A stretch of 46,156 nt of DNA from CAYQFQ01 sp964416925. Its GTDB lineage: Bacteria > Patescibacteriota > Minisyncoccia > Phycocordibacterales > GWA1-40-21. Below the pieces are notes generated by a model. That model made no database searches. It was not told the origin of the DNA and saw only the letters and a list, made by a program, of their open reading frames with translations. The DNA lies in contig CAYQFQ010000002.1 of the NCBI GenBank assembly GCA_964416925.1, forward strand, positions 1-46,156, in the 5' to 3' direction. How positions within the stretch are numbered: position 1 is the stretch's first letter; each line of letters starts with the position of its first letter. The translations under genes were made by a program, and so were the position numbers. Below are positions 7,025-14,610 of this stretch, in pieces.

Positions 7025-8218
7025 ATGTCAAAAATAGTTACAGATGAAAATAGAATTGAAGAATTTTTAACACGCGGAGTGGAAAATATCTTCCCAAACA
7101 AAGAATTCTTGAAGAAACAACTTCTAAGTGGTAAAAGACTTACGATGTATCTTGGTATCGACCCTACTGGTCCCACACTTCACTTAGGTCACACTATTCC
7201 TATTAAGAAACTTGGTGAATTTCAAAAGCTTGGTCACAAAGCCATATTGCTCATAGGTGACTTTACAGCAATGATTGGAGATCCAACTGACAAAAGCGCA
7301 GTAAGAAAACCTCTTACTCGTGATCAAGTAATGAATAACTGTAAAATATATAAAAAACAGGTATCAACTTTTCTAGATTTCGGTTTTGGCGGTGCTGATT
7401 TAAAATACAACTCTACTTGGCTTTCTAAACTAAATTTTGGAGATGTTTTGGAACTTGCCTCAAAGATGACCGTTGATCAGATGTTGAAGAGAGATATGTT
7501 CCAGAAGAGAATGGAAGAAAAGAAACCTCTATATATTCATGAGTTCATGTATCCTCTTATGCAAGGTTATGACAGCGTTGCGATGGATGTAGACGGAGAA
7601 ATAGGCGGAAATGATCAGACTTTTAACATGCTTGCCGGAAGAGATCTAATGAAAGAAATTAACGGAAAGGAAAAATTTGTTATGACAGCAAAATTACTGA
7701 CAGATTCAACTGGTAAAAAAATGGGTAAGTCAGAGGGTAATATGGCTGCGCTTACAGATAATAACAATGAGATGTTTGGAAAGATTATGAGTTGGGTAGA
7801 TGGAGTTATGTTTTCAGCTTTTGAATTGTGTACGAATGTCCCAATAGAGGAAATCAAGAAAATGGAGGAAGAATTTAAAAATGGCTCAAATCCAAAAGAG
7901 ATAAAACTAAAACTTGCTTACGAGGTTGTCCGAATTTATTACGGTGATATAAAAGCACAAGAAGCAATGAATGAATGGCAAAAGACTTTTAGTCAAAAAG
8001 AAATGCCTACTGATATCCCAACTATTAAGCCTTCAAAATATGACATACTTACAGTACTTGTTGAATCAAAAATCACACCTTCAAGAGGTGAGGCACGAAG
8101 AAGTATTGAACAGAAAGGTGTACGAGTGAATGAGGTTGATGTAATAGACGACAAGCTTGAATTAAAGGCAGGTGATATCGTACAAAAAGGAAAAAGGTTT
8201 TTTGTAAAAGTTATATAA
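7025..8218 (+). CDS. tyrS: Tyrosyl-tRNA synthetase
   Basis: 397 residues. Charges tRNA-Tyr in the cytosol. Class I signatures: HLGH at 53-56 (HIGH variant) after YLGIDPTGPT, and KMGKS near 232-236 (KMSKS variant). The C-terminal 65 residues (ITPSRGEARRSIEQKGVRVN) form an S4 RNA-binding domain, as in bacterial TyrRS of the TyrRZ type, which also carries the variant signature motifs. Apparent leaderless start. It is followed by trpS after 79 nt, starting a run of aminoacyl-tRNA synthetase genes. Confidence 0.95.
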   Translation: MSKIVTDENRIEEFLTRGVENIFPNKEFLKKQLLSGKRLTMYLGIDPTGPTLHLGHTIPIKKLGEFQKLGHKAILLIGDFTAMIGDPTDKSAVRKPLTRDQVMNNCKIYKKQVSTFLDFGFGGADLKYNSTWLSKLNFGDVLELASKMTVDQMLKRDMFQKRMEEKKPLYIHEFMYPLMQGYDSVAMDVDGEIGGNDQTFNMLAGRDLMKEINGKEKFVMTAKLLTDSTGKKMGKSEGNMAALTDNNNEMFGKIMSWVDGVMFSAFELCTNVPIEEIKKMEEEFKNGSNPKEIKLKLAYEVVRIYYGDIKAQEAMNEWQKTFSQKEMPTDIPTIKPSKYDILTVLVESKITPSRGEARRSIEQKGVRVNEVDVIDDKLELKAGDIVQKGKRFFVKVI

Positions 8219-8287
8219 ACATGTCAAACCCTGTAAAGAATTTTTAAGCACAACGTCAATCTTTTAATTAAAATAACTCTCATAAAA

Positions 8288-8293
8288 TACAAT
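8288..8293 (+). promoter_or_regulatory. -10 box TACAAT close to the trpS start
   Basis: TACAAT then CATT then ATG 8298, a spacing of 4 nt, slightly short for a leaderless start; an overlapping TAAAAT at 8283-8288 would give 9 nt. Confidence 0.4.
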
Positions 8294-8297
8294 CATT

Positions 8298-9311
8298 ATG
8301 TTAAATCTTACGCGAAGTGAAAATTCAAACAGGACAGGCAAACAAATATTACTCTCAGGAGTAAAGCCGACAGGAAGATTACATATAGGTAATTATTTTG
8401 GTGCAATGAAGCAATTTGTAGATCTTCAAGACAAATTTGAAAGCTATATTTTTGTTGCCGACTATCATGCGATGACGACAGTTCAGGACAGGAAAGAAAT
8501 GTCACAAGGTATTATTGATATTGCTTTAGATTATCTTGCTGTAGGACTTGATCCAAAGAAAGCTGTTCTCTTTAAACAGTCGGATGTTCCTCAAGTTGCA
8601 GAACTCGCATGGATTTTTAATTGTATAACTTCAGTGCCATATCTTATGAGGGCACACGCATACAAAGATGCAGAAGCAAAAAACAAAGAAATTAATGTCG
8701 GGGTTTTTGATTATCCAATTCTTATGGCCGCTGACATTTTAATTCAAGATGCAGATATTGTTCCTGTTGGGCAAGATCAAAAGCAACATGTTGAATATGC
8801 AAGGGATACTGCACAGAAGTTTAATAGAGTTTATGGTGACACATTTAAAATTCCTGAACCATACATTATGCCTGAAGTCGAAACAGTGATGGGAACAGAT
8901 GGAAGAAAGATGAGCAAGAGTTATGGAAATGTTATCCCGCTTTTCGCAACTGACGAAGAAATTAAAAAAGCTGTGATGAGCATTCCGACTGATTCAAAGG
9001 GTGTAGATGAGCCAAAAAATCCTGCAGAAAATAACATTTTTGCCATCCACAAATTACTTCTAGAAGGCTCAAAATTGACTGATTTAAAGGTTAGATACGA
9101 AAAAGGAGGATTAGGCTACAAAGAGGCAAAAGAGCTCCTAATAGAGGATTTAAAGGCCTTTATAGGGCCAATAAGGGCTAAAAGAGAGTCTTTAGCCAAA
9201 GATTTGGACTCTGTGATGGATTTGCTAAAAGAAAACGGAGCTAGAGTGTATGAAAGAGCTGAAAAGAAGATGAAAGATGTAAGGGAGAAAGTTGGGGTAG
9301 CAATTTATTAA
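8298..9311 (+). CDS. trpS: Tryptophanyl-tRNA synthetase
   Basis: 337 residues, normal length for bacterial TrpRS. Charges tRNA-Trp. HIGH motif as HIGN at 29-32 after GVKPTGRL, KMSKS near 204-208 (GRKMSKSYGN), and the family segment FNCITSVPYLMRAHAYKDA. The first 14 residues (MLNLTRSENSNRTG) precede the conserved core, and no second in-frame ATG is available before it. The stop is followed within 5 nt by a palindromic repeat and then by a T-box leader. Confidence 0.95.
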   Translation: MLNLTRSENSNRTGKQILLSGVKPTGRLHIGNYFGAMKQFVDLQDKFESYIFVADYHAMTTVQDRKEMSQGIIDIALDYLAVGLDPKKAVLFKQSDVPQVAELAWIFNCITSVPYLMRAHAYKDAEAKNKEINVGVFDYPILMAADILIQDADIVPVGQDQKQHVEYARDTAQKFNRVYGDTFKIPEPYIMPEVETVMGTDGRKMSKSYGNVIPLFATDEEIKKAVMSIPTDSKGVDEPKNPAENNIFAIHKLLLEGSKLTDLKVRYEKGGLGYKEAKELLIEDLKAFIGPIRAKRESLAKDLDSVMDLLKENGARVYERAEKKMKDVREKVGVAIY

Positions 9312-9315
9312 GTAA

Positions 9316-9357
9316 TAGTCGCCTCCTCGGCGACCCGCCGAAGAGGCGGGTATAAGG
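9316..9357. repeat. REP-like palindromic repeat, copy 1
   Basis: 42 bp from TAGTCGCC to TATAAGG. Arms CGCCTCCTCGGCG (9320-9332) and CGCCGAAGAGGCG (9336-9348) around ACC. Identical to 30378-30419 except one base (C for T). Both copies lie immediately after a housekeeping gene stop. Confidence 0.85.
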
Positions 9358-9359
9358 AA

Positions 9360-9645
9360 GCCAAGAAAAAGTTTAAAGCGAGAGTTGCAAAATAAATTTA
9401 GTGTTGTAGAATTGAAAACAAAGCAATGAAGTCGCAAACACGATTTCGGCCTAAATTAAGAATCGGCCATGCTTGGGGAAGAAACCCTAAAACAATGAGA
9501 ATTGTTCGGGCAAGTAGAACCCCTTAAACCCTAGCAATTTTCTTCGAAAGAAATTTGAACGGGCAAGTGAGTAAGTGAGGTGGTACCGCGCGAGAGCGCC
9601 CTCGCAAAAATCAAAACAATCTTTGATCTTTGCGAGGGCGTTTTG
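9360..9645 (+). promoter_or_regulatory. T-box riboswitch leader upstream of C39-like peptidase and aspS
   Basis: The T-box sequence AGGTGGTACCGCG at 9578-9590 matches the consensus exactly. It is followed by a long intrinsic terminator (9597-9645). Upstream elements include a possible stem I base CCAAG (9361-9365) with CTTGG (9472-9476), an inner pair GCGA/TCGC (9378-9381, 9432-9435), a small hairpin AACAAT-GAGA-ATTGTT (9491-9506) and a stem III-like hairpin around 9535-9558. T-boxes bind a specific uncharged tRNA and block termination. The specifier triplet could not be placed with confidence. The base in TGGN that pairs with the tRNA discriminator is T, predicting A73, whereas tRNA-Asp usually has G73. 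Confidence 0.85.
9597..9645 (+). terminator. T-box regulatory terminator
   Basis: CGCCCTCGCAAA (9597-9608) pairs with TTTGCGAGGGCG (9629-9640), extended inside by ATCAAA/TTTGAT, then TTTT. It overlaps the region after the T-box, so it is the terminator alternative to the antiterminator. Confidence 0.85.
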
Positions 9646-9657
9646 TATATCAATATC

Positions 9658-10248
9658 ATGAAAATAATTGAACATTTTCCGAATTTAATACAAACATTAC
9701 ATTATGACTGTGGGGCAACAGCACTCCTCAGTATTTTTGTGCATTTTGGTGAATATACAGACGTCAAAGATCTAAAACGAGAGTCCCAAACAAGAAAATC
9801 TGGAACAACTCCCGAAAGATTAGTAGAGGTTTGTCTAAAGCACGGAATAAAGGCAAATTTTTCTGAGAATATGACAATTAGTGACCTTGAAAAGAATATT
9901 GACAAAGATCTTCCTGTCCTTATCTCAATCCAGATTAAGAGGAAACCATTTAAAGATATAGAAAATATTTGGAGCAAAGGTCATTTTGTAGTTGTGATAG
10001 GATACGATGATGAAAATTTTTACTTTGCGGATCCTAAATTCCCTTTTATTACTTTTCTCAAACGACAAGAACTAGATGAGAGGTGGCATGATAGTGATAA
10101 TTATCCGAACATGATCAAAATTAGAAGGCGTCACTATGGAATTATTTTTGATCCACCCAATAATTGGAAAGTTAACAATGGACCAAAACATTTAATAGAG
10201 ACATTAGACACAATGATGAAGAAATATAAATTAACATTTAAAAAATAA
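9658..10248 (+). CDS. C39-like (papain-fold) cysteine peptidase
   Basis: 196 residues from ATG 9658, the first start after the T-box terminator. HYDCGATALLSIFVHFG at about 16-32 supplies the catalytic Cys in the QxxDCG-like setting of peptidase family C39; GHFVVVIGYDDENFYFADP near 105-123 supplies the His and the Asp of the triad. The family cleaves double-glycine leader peptides of bacteriocins, normally fused to an ABC transporter; here the domain stands alone, with no signal peptide or membrane segment, so it could act on any cytosolic peptide. aspS begins 2 nt after the stop, so both should be controlled by the same T-box. Substrate unknown. Confidence 0.75.
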   Translation: MKIIEHFPNLIQTLHYDCGATALLSIFVHFGEYTDVKDLKRESQTRKSGTTPERLVEVCLKHGIKANFSENMTISDLEKNIDKDLPVLISIQIKRKPFKDIENIWSKGHFVVVIGYDDENFYFADPKFPFITFLKRQELDERWHDSDNYPNMIKIRRRHYGIIFDPPNNWKVNNGPKHLIETLDTMMKKYKLTFKK

Positions 10249-10250
10249 TT

Positions 10251-11651
10251 ATGAGAACATATATAAAAGAATTAGCGACAAAAGTTGGAGAAGAAGTAAT
10301 AATACAGGGGTGGGTGGATGTACGACGTGATCACGGCAAACTTATCTTTATAGACATGAGAGATATGTCAGGTAAAGTTCAGATGGTGGCATTACCAAAT
10401 CACACCGAAGCTCACGCACTTGCAAACACTGTCCGACCAGAGTGGGTTGTAGAAGTCCAGGGTAAAGTTAACGCAAGACCTGAGAGAATGATAAACAAAG
10501 ATGAAGCAAACGGTTCGGTGGAAATTGAATTGCTTTCAATGAAGGTTTTGAACGAAGCTGGCGTTCCACCTTTTGATGTTCGTGGAGATGGAATTGAAAT
10601 TGGTGAAGATGCAAGACTTAAATATAGGTACTTGGATTTACGAAGACCAAGAATGCAGAAAAACATAAGAAATAGAAGCAAGGTTGTAACCATGGTTAGA
10701 AATATTTTAACTCAAGATGGTTTTACTGAAATTGAAACTCCAAATCTAACTATTGCAACAGCGGAAGGATCAAGAGACTTTATTGTTCCATCCAGACTTG
10801 AACCAGGAAGTTTCTATGCTCTTCCTCAGTCTCCACAACAATACAAACAGCTTTTAATGGCTGCCGGTTTTGAAAAATATTTTCAATTTGCAAGATGTTT
10901 CCGTGATGAAGATTCAAGAGGGGACAGACAACCTGAATTTACACAGATGGACTTGGAAATGAGTTTTGCATCTGAAGAAGATGTTATGGCGATTAACGAG
11001 AAAGCAATAATTGAAGTCGTCACAAAGCTTTATCCACACAAAAAAATTCAGCAAATTCCTTTTCCAAAGATTCCTTACAAAGTTGCTATTGAAAAGTATG
11101 GAACAGATAAACCGGATATAAGAGAAGATAAAAATGATAAGGATCTTCTTGCTTTTGCTTGGATCGTTGATTTTCCGATGTTTGAAAAAGGAGATGATGG
11201 TAAATGGACATTTACACATAACCCATTTTCCGGATGTAAAGCAGAATCATTTGAGAACTTAATGAACAAGACAAATATTGAAACAATTGTGGCCTCTCAA
11301 TACGATATTGCCCTCAACGGATTTGAAATGGGAGGTGGTTCTGTTCGAAACCACAGACCAGACGCATTGAAAAAAGTACTCGAAATTATGGAATACTCAG
11401 AAGAAAAAATTCAAAGAGAATACGGACACATGCTTTCGGCTTTAGGCTCAGGAACGCCTCCTCATGGTGGTATTGCTTGGGGGCTTGATAGGTTTATAAT
11501 GATACTTGAAAACGAACCAAACATCAGAGAGGTTATCGCTTTTGCAAAGACAGGAGAAGGAAAAGACTTGATGATGGGTGCACCAGGAAAAGTATCTGCG
11601 GAGCAATTGAGAGACCTAAAAATTGAATTAAAAGTCAAAAAGAATTCTTAA
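10251..11651 (+). CDS. aspS: Aspartyl-tRNA synthetase lacking the GAD insertion domain
   Basis: 466 residues against about 590 for ordinary bacterial AspRS. Charges tRNA-Asp (and possibly tRNA-Asn). N-terminal OB-fold anticodon-binding domain 1-105, then the class II core: motif 2 FRDEDSRGDRQPEFTQ near 217-232, motif 3 GIAWGLDRF near 406-414. The bacterial signature YGTDKPD is followed almost at once by FAWIVDFPMFE, so the approximately 120-residue GAD domain that normally lies between them is missing. Sequence on both sides is otherwise bacterial rather than archaeal in type. Second gene of the T-box operon. Confidence 0.93.
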   Translation: MRTYIKELATKVGEEVIIQGWVDVRRDHGKLIFIDMRDMSGKVQMVALPNHTEAHALANTVRPEWVVEVQGKVNARPERMINKDEANGSVEIELLSMKVLNEAGVPPFDVRGDGIEIGEDARLKYRYLDLRRPRMQKNIRNRSKVVTMVRNILTQDGFTEIETPNLTIATAEGSRDFIVPSRLEPGSFYALPQSPQQYKQLLMAAGFEKYFQFARCFRDEDSRGDRQPEFTQMDLEMSFASEEDVMAINEKAIIEVVTKLYPHKKIQQIPFPKIPYKVAIEKYGTDKPDIREDKNDKDLLAFAWIVDFPMFEKGDDGKWTFTHNPFSGCKAESFENLMNKTNIETIVASQYDIALNGFEMGGGSVRNHRPDALKKVLEIMEYSEEKIQREYGHMLSALGSGTPPHGGIAWGLDRFIMILENEPNIREVIAFAKTGEGKDLMMGAPGKVSAEQLRDLKIELKVKKNS

Positions 11652-11661
11652 CAATAACAAT

Positions 11662-11697
11662 GTATACAATAAGAAACGGTCGTTTCTTATTGTATAC
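11662..11697. repeat. Near-perfect 36-bp palindrome after aspS
   Basis: GTATACAATAAGAAACG (11662-11678) and its exact complement (11681-11697) form a 17-bp stem with 2 nt between. It lies 10 nt after the aspS stop and 7 nt before a -10 box. There is no T-run after it, so it may be a processing or operator site rather than a classic terminator. Confidence 0.75.
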
Positions 11698-11704
11698 GAG
11701 GAAA

Positions 11705-11710
11705 TATAAT
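11705..11710 (+). promoter_or_regulatory. -10 box TATAAT for the leaderless HIT gene
   Basis: TATAAT, 5 nt (GAATT), ATG 11716. Confidence 0.55.
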
Positions 11711-11715
11711 GAATT

Positions 11716-12108
11716 ATGGAAAATTGCATATTTTGTAAAATAGTAAAAGGAGAAATACCTTGCGTAAAAATATGGGAAGATGAATTACATCTAGCTTTTT
11801 TGACTCTGGGACCAATAAATCCTGGTCACACTTTACTAATTCCCAAAAAGCACACTGATTACCTTTTTGATATGGAAGATCCTGAATATATAAAATTAAT
11901 GGAAAAAGCAAAGATTGTTTCAGCTATGTTAAAGTTAAGTTTAAAACCAAAAAGGGTTGGTTTAGCCGTTGAGGGTTTTAGTGTACCTCATGTTCACTTA
12001 CATTTAGTACCAGTTAATAATAGTAATGAATTAAATCCAGAAAGAGCCACAAATCCTAAAATAGATGAACTTAAAAAAATTGCAGAAAAAATATTGAAAA
12101 ATCAATAA
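11716..12108 (+). CDS. HIT-family nucleotide hydrolase
   Basis: 130 residues. The histidine triad HVHLHLVP at about 96-103 is intact and the N-terminus CIFCKIVKGEIPCVKIWED is typical of the HINT/Hit branch, which hydrolyses AMP-linked substrates such as aminoacyl-adenylates or AMP-lysine. The paired cysteines CxxC at 4-7 are often a zinc site in this branch. Its position after a block of aminoacyl-tRNA synthetases, which release aminoacyl-adenylates, fits that role, but it has its own leaderless promoter. Confidence 0.9.
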   Translation: MENCIFCKIVKGEIPCVKIWEDELHLAFLTLGPINPGHTLLIPKKHTDYLFDMEDPEYIKLMEKAKIVSAMLKLSLKPKRVGLAVEGFSVPHVHLHLVPVNNSNELNPERATNPKIDELKKIAEKILKNQ

Positions 12109-12131
12109 ACGTGATAAAATTGTTCTAATAA

Positions 12132-12872
12132 ATGGAAACAGAAGCAAAAAAAGTTTGTTATTTGGTCAAAACAGAGTCATTTGAGGGTCCACTAGACCTT
12201 CTGCTTTCTCTTATAGAAAAAAGAAAAATGCTCATAAATGATGTTTCTCTTTCAAAAGTGGCAGATGACTATATTTGTTTTCTACAAAATAAAGAAATTT
12301 TCCCAATCAAAGATACTTCTGACTTTTTGGTCATTGCCTCAACATTACTTTTGATTAAATCAAAATCACTTTTACCAGGACTACTCATTACGGAAGAAGA
12401 AAAATCAGATATTCATGATTTGGAATTAAAACTTAAAATATATAAAAGAATTAAAGAACTCAGTATTGCTATCAAAGAAAGATTTGGTAAAGATATAATA
12501 TATTTTCCGGAACAAAGAAAATTTGAACCAGTCTTTTCCCCAGATGATAGTATGAACAAGGAGAATTTACTAAAAGCTATTTTTGAATCGATCAGAAACT
12601 TACCAAAAGAAGAAAAAAAACCTAAAGTTAAAATTCAAAAAACTATTAGTTTAGAAGAAATGATTGGAAATCTTACAGAGAGGGTAAAAAGTAGTCTTAA
12701 AATGAGTTTCAAAGAATTTGCTGGAATGGGCAAAGCTGACCGAGTGAACGTGATAGTAAGTTTTTTAGCGATGCTTGAACTTGTAAAACAAGGTATAATA
12801 GATGCAACTCAGAATGATAAGTACGGAGATATTCAGATGGAAACAAAGGATGTAGGTGTGCCAAGTTACTAA
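12132..12872 (+). CDS. scpA: Segregation and condensation protein A
   Basis: 246 residues. ScpA is the kleisin that bridges the SMC head domains and recruits ScpB for chromosome condensation. N-terminal kleisin signature FEGPLDLLLSLIEKRKMLIND at 17-37, central charged linker, and C-terminal winged-helix ending in FLAMLELVKQGII. Spacing to the HIT gene is 23 nt; TAAAAT at 12115-12120 may be a -10 box. scpB follows after a hairpin. No smc gene is in the window. Confidence 0.92.
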   Translation: METEAKKVCYLVKTESFEGPLDLLLSLIEKRKMLINDVSLSKVADDYICFLQNKEIFPIKDTSDFLVIASTLLLIKSKSLLPGLLITEEEKSDIHDLELKLKIYKRIKELSIAIKERFGKDIIYFPEQRKFEPVFSPDDSMNKENLLKAIFESIRNLPKEEKKPKVKIQKTISLEEMIGNLTERVKSSLKMSFKEFAGMGKADRVNVIVSFLAMLELVKQGIIDATQNDKYGDIQMETKDVGVPSY

Positions 12873-12876
12873 TTGA

Positions 12877-12901
12877 TTTACATAGGTTTAGCCTATGTAA
12901 A
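12877..12901. repeat. Perfect hairpin between scpA and scpB
   Basis: TTTACATAGG (12877-12886) and CCTATGTAAA (12892-12901), loop TTTAG. No T-run follows; GATAAT at 12905-12910 could be a -10 box for scpB. Confidence 0.6.
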
Positions 12902-12923
12902 TGGTGATAATAACAACGTTTAA

Positions 12924-13595
12924 ATGAACCCTGAAGAAAATTTTACAAATACAGATAGAGACTTATCAAAAGAACTTGAAGCAGTTTTATTTTGGAAAGG
13001 GGAGCCGGTTTCAATTAAAAAACTTTCTCAGATATTAAGTAAGCCAGAAGAAGAAATTAATCTTTCACTTAAGGAATTAAAAGAAAAACTTGAACACAGA
13101 GGTGTGAATTTGATTTGGAAAGATGATGAAGTAACTCTGGGAACTTCTAAAGATACGTCAGTTCTAATAGAGAAGCTCAGAAAGGATGATCTTGTTCGTG
13201 ATCTTGGAAAAGCAGGACTTGAGACTTTATCAATCATAATCTATAAGGGTCCAATCGCCAGGGCTGAGATCGACTACATTAGAGGAGTGCAATCCACTTT
13301 CATAATTAGGAATTTAATGATTCGAGGGCTTATTGAAAAAATTCCAAATCCAAAAGATCAACGATCATTTTTATATAGACCAACTTTTGATCTATTATCT
13401 TTCTTGGGTGTTACCAAGATAGAAGAAATGCCGGAGTTTGTAAAAGTAAAAGAAGAATTTGAGAGCTATAAAAATAATCAAGAGCCTGAAACTAATAAAG
13501 ACGACACAGACCGACAAACTCAAGTCTTTCCAGAAGAACAACAAGAAGAAATTCTAGGAAATGAAGAAAATCCTGAAAAAGGCTTGACGGAATAG
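12924..13595 (+). CDS. scpB: Segregation and condensation protein B
   Basis: 223 residues. Partner of ScpA in the SMC complex. Two winged-helix domains: ELEAVLFWKGEPVSIKKLSQIL at the N-terminus, and LETLSIIIYKGPIARAEIDYIRG with MIRGLIEK in the second, the best-conserved part of ScpB. The last 45 residues are an acidic, Gln/Glu-rich, probably disordered tail (PEEQQEEILGNEENPEKG). It ends 24 nt before the next start, where a terminator-like hairpin overlaps that start. Confidence 0.92.
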   Translation: MNPEENFTNTDRDLSKELEAVLFWKGEPVSIKKLSQILSKPEEEINLSLKELKEKLEHRGVNLIWKDDEVTLGTSKDTSVLIEKLRKDDLVRDLGKAGLETLSIIIYKGPIARAEIDYIRGVQSTFIIRNLMIRGLIEKIPNPKDQRSFLYRPTFDLLSFLGVTKIEEMPEFVKVKEEFESYKNNQEPETNKDDTDRQTQVFPEEQQEEILGNEENPEKGLTE

Positions 13596-13607
13596 GAAAA
13601 AAAAAGG

Positions 13608-13637
13608 AAAATACGACTATGAATCGTATTTTTTCTT
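13608..13637 (+). terminator. Hairpin with T-run overlapping the next start codon
   Basis: AAAATACGA (13608-13616) and TCGTATTTT (13624-13632), loop CTATGAA, then TTCTTTTTT. The ATG of the carboxypeptidase (13619-13621) is in the loop. It could terminate scpB transcription, expose or hide the start codon, or both. Confidence 0.55.
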
Positions 13638-14587
13638 TTTTAAAGGAAAAAAAGTTGGAAAGCGGACTCGCCATTACTGGTGTTGTTTTGCTCTGTGTTT
13701 TAATTTTCTTGCTAAATTCATCTGCCACCAGCAAGACAGCGGAAATAGTAAACAACAATTTAGAAAACCCTACTGTTCTAAAACATACAAAACTTCTGGA
13801 AAATTTATCTGAAAATATTCAGGCTAAAGCGTACTATGTCGTTGATCTTCAAAATGGAAAAATTTTATTTTCGAAAAACGAAAATGAGAAATTACCATTG
13901 GCATCACTCACAAAGTTAATGTCTTCACTTGTAATTACAGAAAACTTACCTTCTTTTACATTAATTCCAATTACGAAGGAAGCAATTGCTCTTCAGGGTG
14001 ATAGCGGTCTTTTGTTTAAGGAGGGCTGGAAATTGAAGGATTTGATGGATTATTCATTGATCACATCATCGAATGATGGCATTTCTGCACTTGCATCTGT
14101 TCTCGACTCCTTTGAATCACCAGAAAACACAAACACTGTAAAAATGATGAATGCGAGAGCAAAAGAATTAAACCTTTCAAGTGCTGAGTTTTTTAATGAG
14201 ACAGGACTTGATCTTGATAATGGTGGAAGTGGTGGGTATGCTTCAGCCAAAGATACGGCAAATCTAATTGCTTATATTCTAAACAATAATGCAAGTCTAC
14301 TTTCTGCCACTGCATATACCGATTTAGAATTTACCTCGGAAAACAACATTACTCATAATGCAAAGAATACTAATCAATTGTCTGAAAATATCCCATCTCT
14401 TATTGCGTCCAAGACCGGGTTTACTGATTTTGCTGGAGGTAATTTAGTTGTCGCTTTCGACGTAGGACCAAGTAGACCAATTGTAGCCGTTGTTATGGGG
14501 TCTAGTATTGATGGTAGGTTTTCAGATATGGAAAATATCGTGAGCTCGACTTTTGATTACTACTCAGATTTAGATTTTAATATTTAA
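13619..14587 (+). CDS. D-alanyl-D-alanine carboxypeptidase (S11, PBP5-like)
   Basis: 322 residues. Trims the terminal D-Ala from peptidoglycan stem peptides on the outer face of the membrane. A single N-terminal membrane anchor (about 15-33) is followed by the penicillin-binding fold: SxxK as SLTK 96-99, SSN at 150-152, and KTG in ASKTGFTDFAGG near 265. It lacks the extra C-terminal domain and amphipathic anchor of PBP5, so anchoring is through the N-terminus. It sits directly before the mraY-ftsW-murG block. Confidence 0.92.
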   Translation: MNRIFSFLKEKKLESGLAITGVVLLCVLIFLLNSSATSKTAEIVNNNLENPTVLKHTKLLENLSENIQAKAYYVVDLQNGKILFSKNENEKLPLASLTKLMSSLVITENLPSFTLIPITKEAIALQGDSGLLFKEGWKLKDLMDYSLITSSNDGISALASVLDSFESPENTNTVKMMNARAKELNLSSAEFFNETGLDLDNGGSGGYASAKDTANLIAYILNNNASLLSATAYTDLEFTSENNITHNAKNTNQLSENIPSLIASKTGFTDFAGGNLVVAFDVGPSRPIVAVVMGSSIDGRFSDMENIVSSTFDYYSDLDFNI

Positions 14588-14596
14588 TACTTTTTG

Positions 14597-14610
14597 GTAT
14601 AATGGGAACC
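14597..14610 (+). promoter_or_regulatory. -10 box TATAAT deciding the mraY start
   Basis: TATAAT starts near 14598 and is followed by GGGAACC and then ATG 14611. An ATG at 14602 overlaps the hexamer and would not be transcribed, so 14611 is preferred. Confidence 0.5.

Noticed and set aside
9441..9446. GAT in the T-box stem region as Asp specifier
   Set aside because: It is not clearly in a stem I internal loop, and the fold drawn by eye allows other triplets; the claim would be a guess.
9312..9579. Short open frames inside the T-box leader
   Set aside because: They have no start signals and are explained by the structured leader and its terminator.
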